Source of the DNA: Flavobacterium sp. UBA7680
Lineage (GTDB): Bacteria > Bacteroidota > Bacteroidia > Flavobacteriales > Flavobacteriaceae
NCBI RefSeq assembly: GCF_002482975.1
Contig: NZ_DLHA01000051.1
Coordinates: 1-7,729, forward strand
Direction of reading: 5' to 3'
DNA length: 7,729 nucleotides
In this document: positions 5,632 to 7,729 of the stretch, piece after piece
How positions within the stretch are numbered: position 1 is the first letter of the stretch
Layout of the letters: each line of letters begins with the position of its first letter
Made by a program: the position numbers and the translations under genes
The notes under the pieces: model-generated
The model's input: the letters and a program-made list of their open reading frames with translations, nothing else
Told to the model about the DNA's origin: nothing
Databases searched by the model: none

Positions 5632-6867
5632 TTGAATCTAGAATACTTTATAGCAAAAAGACTCATCACTGCAAAAGATTACAAAAGCAGTATATCGGCA
5701 CCAATTATTAAAATTGCTATTTCGGCAATTGCAATTGGTATAATTATGATGATGGTTTCTGTCGCAACTGGAATTGGGTTGCAACAAAAAATACGCGAAA
5801 AAGTTTCTGCTTTCAACGGTCAGATTATTATTTCGAATTACGACAATAATAATTCAGAGATAACTCTAATTCCAATTTCGAAAAAACAAGATTTTTATCC
5901 AAATTTCAAATCGGTTCCAGAAGTAAGCCATATTCAGGCAGTCGCAAGCAAAGCTGGAATAATTAGAACAGAAAACGCTTTTGAAGGAATTGTTTTTAAA
6001 GGAGTAGGAGCAGATTATAATTGGAACAATATAAAAGAATATTTAGTAGAAGGTAAACTGCCTGATTTTTCAAAAACACTAACCGAAGAAGTTATCATCT
6101 CAAGATTTCTTGCAGATCGACTGAATTTAAAATTAGGTGACAGTTTTAACACCTTCTTTATAAAAGAAGAACAAGGAAAACTGCCAAACAGCCGCCGATT
6201 TAAAATCGCAGGAATTTTTAGTTCAGGATTCCAGGATTTCGACGCTACATATATAATAGGAGATATTCGTCATATTCAGCGAATCAACAAATGGACTCCA
6301 GACCAAGTTGGAGCTTTTGAAGTTTTTGTAAAAGACTTTACAACTATTAAAGAAACAGGAAATCAGATTTACGAACAAATCTCATCAAATCTCGATACAA
6401 AAACAATTACAGAAAAGTACAGTTATATTTTTGATTGGCTTCAGCTTTTCGATTTCAATATAATTGTAATCCTTGCCATAATGATTCTAGTTGCTACAAT
6501 TAATATGGTAGTCGCATTGTTGGTTCTCATTTTAGAACGCACACAAATGATTGGAATCCTAAAAGCATTAGGAGCAAATAACTGGACAGTCCGCAAAGTT
6601 TTTCTATACAATGCATTCTACCTAATCGTTCGAGGATTGTTTTGGGGTAACTTAATTGGAATTACACTGCTGTTAATTCAACAGCAATTCGGAATCATCC
6701 ATCTGAATCCCGAAAACTACTATGTTAACCAAGCTCCCGTATATTTAAATTGGGGTTATATAGTCCTGTTGAATTTACTAACCATTACGGTATGCTTCTT
6801 AGTATTATTAATTCCGTCCTATATAATAACGAAAATCTCTCCGGTAAAAGCAATTCGCTTCGATTGA
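5632..6867 (+). CDS. LolC/LolE/FtsX-like ABC transporter permease
   Basis: This 411-residue protein has the four-helix layout of MacB/LolCE/FtsX-type permeases. There is an N-terminal amphipathic segment (EYFIAKRLI) and TM1 at about 24-48. A large periplasmic domain spans about 50-270, followed by TM2 at 274-300, TM3 at 327-351 and TM4 at 374-398. The cytoplasmic coupling segment ERTQMIGILKALGA (302-315), which docks on the ATPase, is a hallmark, as is the C-terminal ISPVKAIRFD. LolC/LolE proteins extract lipoproteins from the inner membrane for transport to the outer membrane. That role is plausible here but not proven, since no LolD-type ATPase or LolA is in the window. Translation seems to start at TTG 5632: a stop at 5617-5619 closes the frame upstream, and the first ATG is at codon 39, inside TM1. 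Confidence 0.9.
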   Translation: MNLEYFIAKRLITAKDYKSSISAPIIKIAISAIAIGIIMMMVSVATGIGLQQKIREKVSAFNGQIIISNYDNNNSEITLIPISKKQDFYPNFKSVPEVSHIQAVASKAGIIRTENAFEGIVFKGVGADYNWNNIKEYLVEGKLPDFSKTLTEEVIISRFLADRLNLKLGDSFNTFFIKEEQGKLPNSRRFKIAGIFSSGFQDFDATYIIGDIRHIQRINKWTPDQVGAFEVFVKDFTTIKETGNQIYEQISSNLDTKTITEKYSYIFDWLQLFDFNIIVILAIMILVATINMVVALLVLILERTQMIGILKALGANNWTVRKVFLYNAFYLIVRGLFWGNLIGITLLLIQQQFGIIHLNPENYYVNQAPVYLNWGYIVLLNLLTITVCFLVLLIPSYIITKISPVKAIRFD

Positions 6868-6889
6868 TTCAATAAAACAAGAAATTTCA

Positions 6890-6912
6890 AAACCTGTCGG
6901 GTTTATTTTTTA
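6890..6912 (+). terminator. Weak terminator-like hairpin after the permease gene
   Basis: AAACC (6890-6894) pairs with GGTTT (6900-6904), with a possible extra T-G pair inside. A T-rich stretch (ATTTTTT) follows. It lies 22 nt after the stop codon. The stem is short, so efficiency is uncertain. Confidence 0.5.
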
Positions 6913-6930
6913 TACATATATTATGTATAA
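6910..6930. repeat. Perfect 9-bp AT palindrome
   Basis: TTATACATA (6910-6918) and TATGTATAA (6922-6930) are exact reverse complements separated by TAT. The palindrome immediately follows the terminator-like hairpin and sits at the start of the long non-coding region. No function can be assigned. Confidence 0.7.
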
Positions 6931-6956
6931 TATTATAATTGCGTCCCAATTTTCTG

Positions 6957-6980
6957 TAGAGACACAGCAGTGCGTCTTAT
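6957..6980. repeat. Short imperfect palindrome of the GAGACxCA...TGCGTC type
   Basis: AGACACA (6960-6966) is nearly complementary to TGCGTCT (6971-6977), with one A-C mismatch. Pairing extends outward through a G-T wobble and two A-T pairs. GTAGAGACGCACnGCnGTGCGTCTC-like pieces recur between genes in Flavobacterium, in my recollection, so this is probably a decayed copy of an interspersed repeat. Confidence 0.5.
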
Positions 6981-7082
6981 GCGCAACGTGTATCTATTAT
7001 ATATAGTAATGTCCTGCTGAGGGAAGTCGAAGCCTTTTAGTTTGGAATTTGGATTTTAAAAAATTTGGAATTTATTTTTATA

Positions 7083-7163
7083 AGGAGCTTAATCCCGCTA
7101 TCCGCTTCAATCTTTTATTTTGAACCCCAAAATAAAAGGATTTCCGCTTCTATCGGGGCTAGG
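7083..7163. repeat. Structured interspersed repeat-like element with central hairpin
   Basis: A perfect 11-bp stem (7112-7122 with 7128-7138, loop 7123-7127) is flanked by near-identical direct repeats, CCGCTTCAATC (7102-7112) and CCGCTTCTATC (7144-7154), with 10 of 11 bases equal. Outside these lie AATCCCGCTA on the left and TCGGGGCTAGGG on the right, where CCCG and CGGG could pair. It is more GC-rich than its surroundings and encodes nothing obvious. I recall similar GGAGC...CCCGCTATCCGCTCCAATC...ATCGGGGCTAGG sequences scattered between genes in Flavobacteriales. A REP-like element moved in trans by a RAYT transposase is one possible explanation (inference). Confidence 0.65.
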
Positions 7164-7202
7164 GCATAAGTTTCCAGAAGAAAAACATCCCGAAAATAGA
7201 AA

Positions 7203-7284
7203 CTTAGCGCCTCTGCGGCTTTGCGAGATTAATAAAACGGCATAAAAACCAGACTTTGTATCTTAGTGCCTTCGCGGCAAAACC
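7203..7284. repeat. Two related CTTAGnGCC...GCGGC segments 59 bp apart
   Basis: CTTAGCGCCTCTGCGGC (7203-7219) and CTTAGTGCCTTCGCGGC (7262-7278) agree at 14 of 17 positions. They are followed by TTTGCGAGATT and AAAACC respectively. Short runs of the type CTTAGxGCCTTxGCGGC are common intergenic filler in Flavobacterium, in my recollection. They probably represent decayed interspersed repeats rather than a gene. Confidence 0.55.
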
Positions 7285-7440
7285 AGCCAAAACAACTGTA
7301 AAACATAAAAATTCCTCAAAAACGGGATAGGGAAGTGGGGTAAAATAAAGAAAAAGCAAAGGACTGTAGAAAAACCTGACAATGTTTCAAAAAATAATGA
7401 ATTGTAAAAGTTGTGTTATCAGAGAGTTAAGGAATAATTG

Positions 7441-7502
7441 AAAAAAAGATTGAAAATAGTTTGCAAAAAGGCTTGCGTAACTGGAATTGTTGTGTACTTT
7501 TG
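7441..7502 (+). promoter_or_regulatory. Promoter P1 of a stable-RNA-type tandem array
   Basis: TTG at 7473-7475, a 19-bp spacer and TACTTTTG at 7495-7502 match the Bacteroidota consensus (TTG, then TAnnTTTG). An A-rich block (from 7441 through GCAAAAAGGC) lies directly upstream like an UP element. The start should fall near 7508, in GCACCCGCAAC. Confidence 0.85.
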
Positions 7503-7522
7503 CACCCGCAACAACGAAAGAC

Positions 7523-7538
7523 GTTCCCTGAAATACTG
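7523..7538 (+). promoter_or_regulatory. boxA-like leader element behind P1 (degenerate)
   Basis: GTTCCCTGAAATACTG begins 28 nt after the start of the P1 -7 box. It aligns with the clearer boxA-like sequence behind P2 (GCTCTTTGAGAAACTG), at almost the same offset. It would bind the NusB/S10 antitermination complex if functional. Confidence 0.4.
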
Positions 7539-7571
7539 ACAAGCCGACTGATCAAACAAAAAGAAATTTTC

Positions 7572-7624
7572 GAAAAAAAAGATTAGAAAAAGCTTGTGAG
7601 ATTTGAAAAATGCTTTTACATTTG
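7572..7624 (+). promoter_or_regulatory. Promoter P2 of the tandem array
   Basis: TTG at 7594-7596, a 20-bp spacer and TACATTTG at 7617-7624 fit the consensus. The upstream A-rich block (7572-7593) repeats the P1 arrangement: A8-GATT, then AGAAAAAGC before the TTG. Downstream GCACCCCGCAA also repeats P1. The predicted start is near 7630. Confidence 0.87.
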
Positions 7625-7643
7625 CACCCCGCAAAACACGGAA

Positions 7644-7659
7644 GCTCTTTGAGAAACTG
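7644..7659 (+). promoter_or_regulatory. boxA-like antitermination element in the predicted rRNA leader
   Basis: GCTCTTTGAGAAACTG contains GCTCTTT, the core of the rRNA boxA (E. coli TGCTCTTTAACA). It lies about 14 nt downstream of the predicted P2 start. Together with tandem strong promoters this points to an rRNA operon downstream. Confidence 0.6.
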
Positions 7660-7683
7660 GAGGAAAAATTAGAAAAAGGAAAC

Positions 7684-7729
7684 GAAAAAAAAGTTTCAAA
7701 ATTTTTTTAAATTTTTCTTGCGAGAAACA
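7684..7729 (+). promoter_or_regulatory. Probable upstream part of promoter P3, cut by the window edge
   Basis: After A-tracts and T-tracts (7685-7717) comes CTTGCGAGAAACA, with TTG at 7718-7720. This lies 124 bp after the P2 TTG, close to the 121-bp P1-P2 distance, and CTTGCG matches P1. The -7 box would fall at about 7740-7748, outside the window. Confidence 0.5.

Larger units (their letters stand above)
6868..7440. other. Non-coding repeat-rich stretch without a supported gene
   Basis: No frame on either strand has a convincing protein with a plausible start and context. Besides the separately listed palindromes and repeats, it holds a CTGAGGGAAGTCGAAGCC segment (7017-7034) and TTTGGAATTT-type runs around 7040-7075. 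A GGGATAGGGAAGTGGGG stretch lies at 7324-7340. Bases 7341-7440 are A-rich and featureless. Confidence 0.6.

Noticed and set aside
7083..7284. CRISPR array
   Set aside because: The direct repeats are only two copies each, of unequal type, with no regular spacers and no cas genes.
7201..7284. tRNA gene in the GCGCC/GCGGC-rich segment
   Set aside because: No T-arm (GGTTCGAATCC-like) or acceptor-stem pairing could be found; the similarity to interspersed repeat filler explains it better.
7419..7634. Open minus-strand frame of 71 codons
   Set aside because: It covers both tandem promoters and the boxA-like sites, is full of F and L from the reverse-complemented A-tracts, and shows no family resemblance.

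Overview
The window looks like chromosomal DNA of a Bacteroidota species close to Flavobacterium. It is AT-rich, and the proteins read like flavobacterial orthologues. Several genes are preceded by the Bacteroidota-type promoter (TTG, about 17-23 bp, then TAnnTTTG) rather than E. coli-type boxes. All functional assignments come from reading the sequence by eye; no database search was run.

Layout, left to right. Positions 1-2867 hold the end of a tightly packed plus-strand operon. It contains the last codons of an unidentified upstream gene, a 76-residue two-helix membrane protein, a PstS-like substrate-binding lipoprotein and a secreted TPR protein. It ends at a strong hairpin terminator (2891-2925). 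The PstS-like and TPR pair often follows TonB/ExbB/ExbD genes in Bacteroidota, so the missing upstream genes are probably that energy-transducing system (inference). Next is a single plus-strand queE (2969-3601), whose promoter overlaps the U-tract of the preceding terminator. A bidirectional terminator (3607-3643) separates queE from a minus-strand pair: a class I SAM methyltransferase (4242-4949) and a YfiT/DinB-like metal enzyme (3683-4228).

A divergent intergenic region with heptamer repeats leads to two plus-strand genes that both appear to start at TTG: a YkgJ-type eight-cysteine protein (5024-5518) and a LolC/LolE/FtsX-like ABC permease (5632-6867).

The last 860 bases hold no convincing protein gene. 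Positions 6890 to about 7350 are a patchwork of short palindromes and repeat-like pieces, including a structured element at 7083-7163. Positions 7441-7729 hold two near-consensus promoters 122 bp apart, each with an A-rich upstream block and a boxA-like leader, plus the start of a possible third at the edge. This is what the promoter region of an rRNA operon looks like, so a 16S gene probably begins just outside the window.

The protein-coding part is mostly ordinary housekeeping. The most interesting signals are the tandem promoter array, the structured repeat at 7083-7163, the perfect 14-bp palindrome inside the small membrane gene, the terminator/promoter overlaps and the paired TTG starts.
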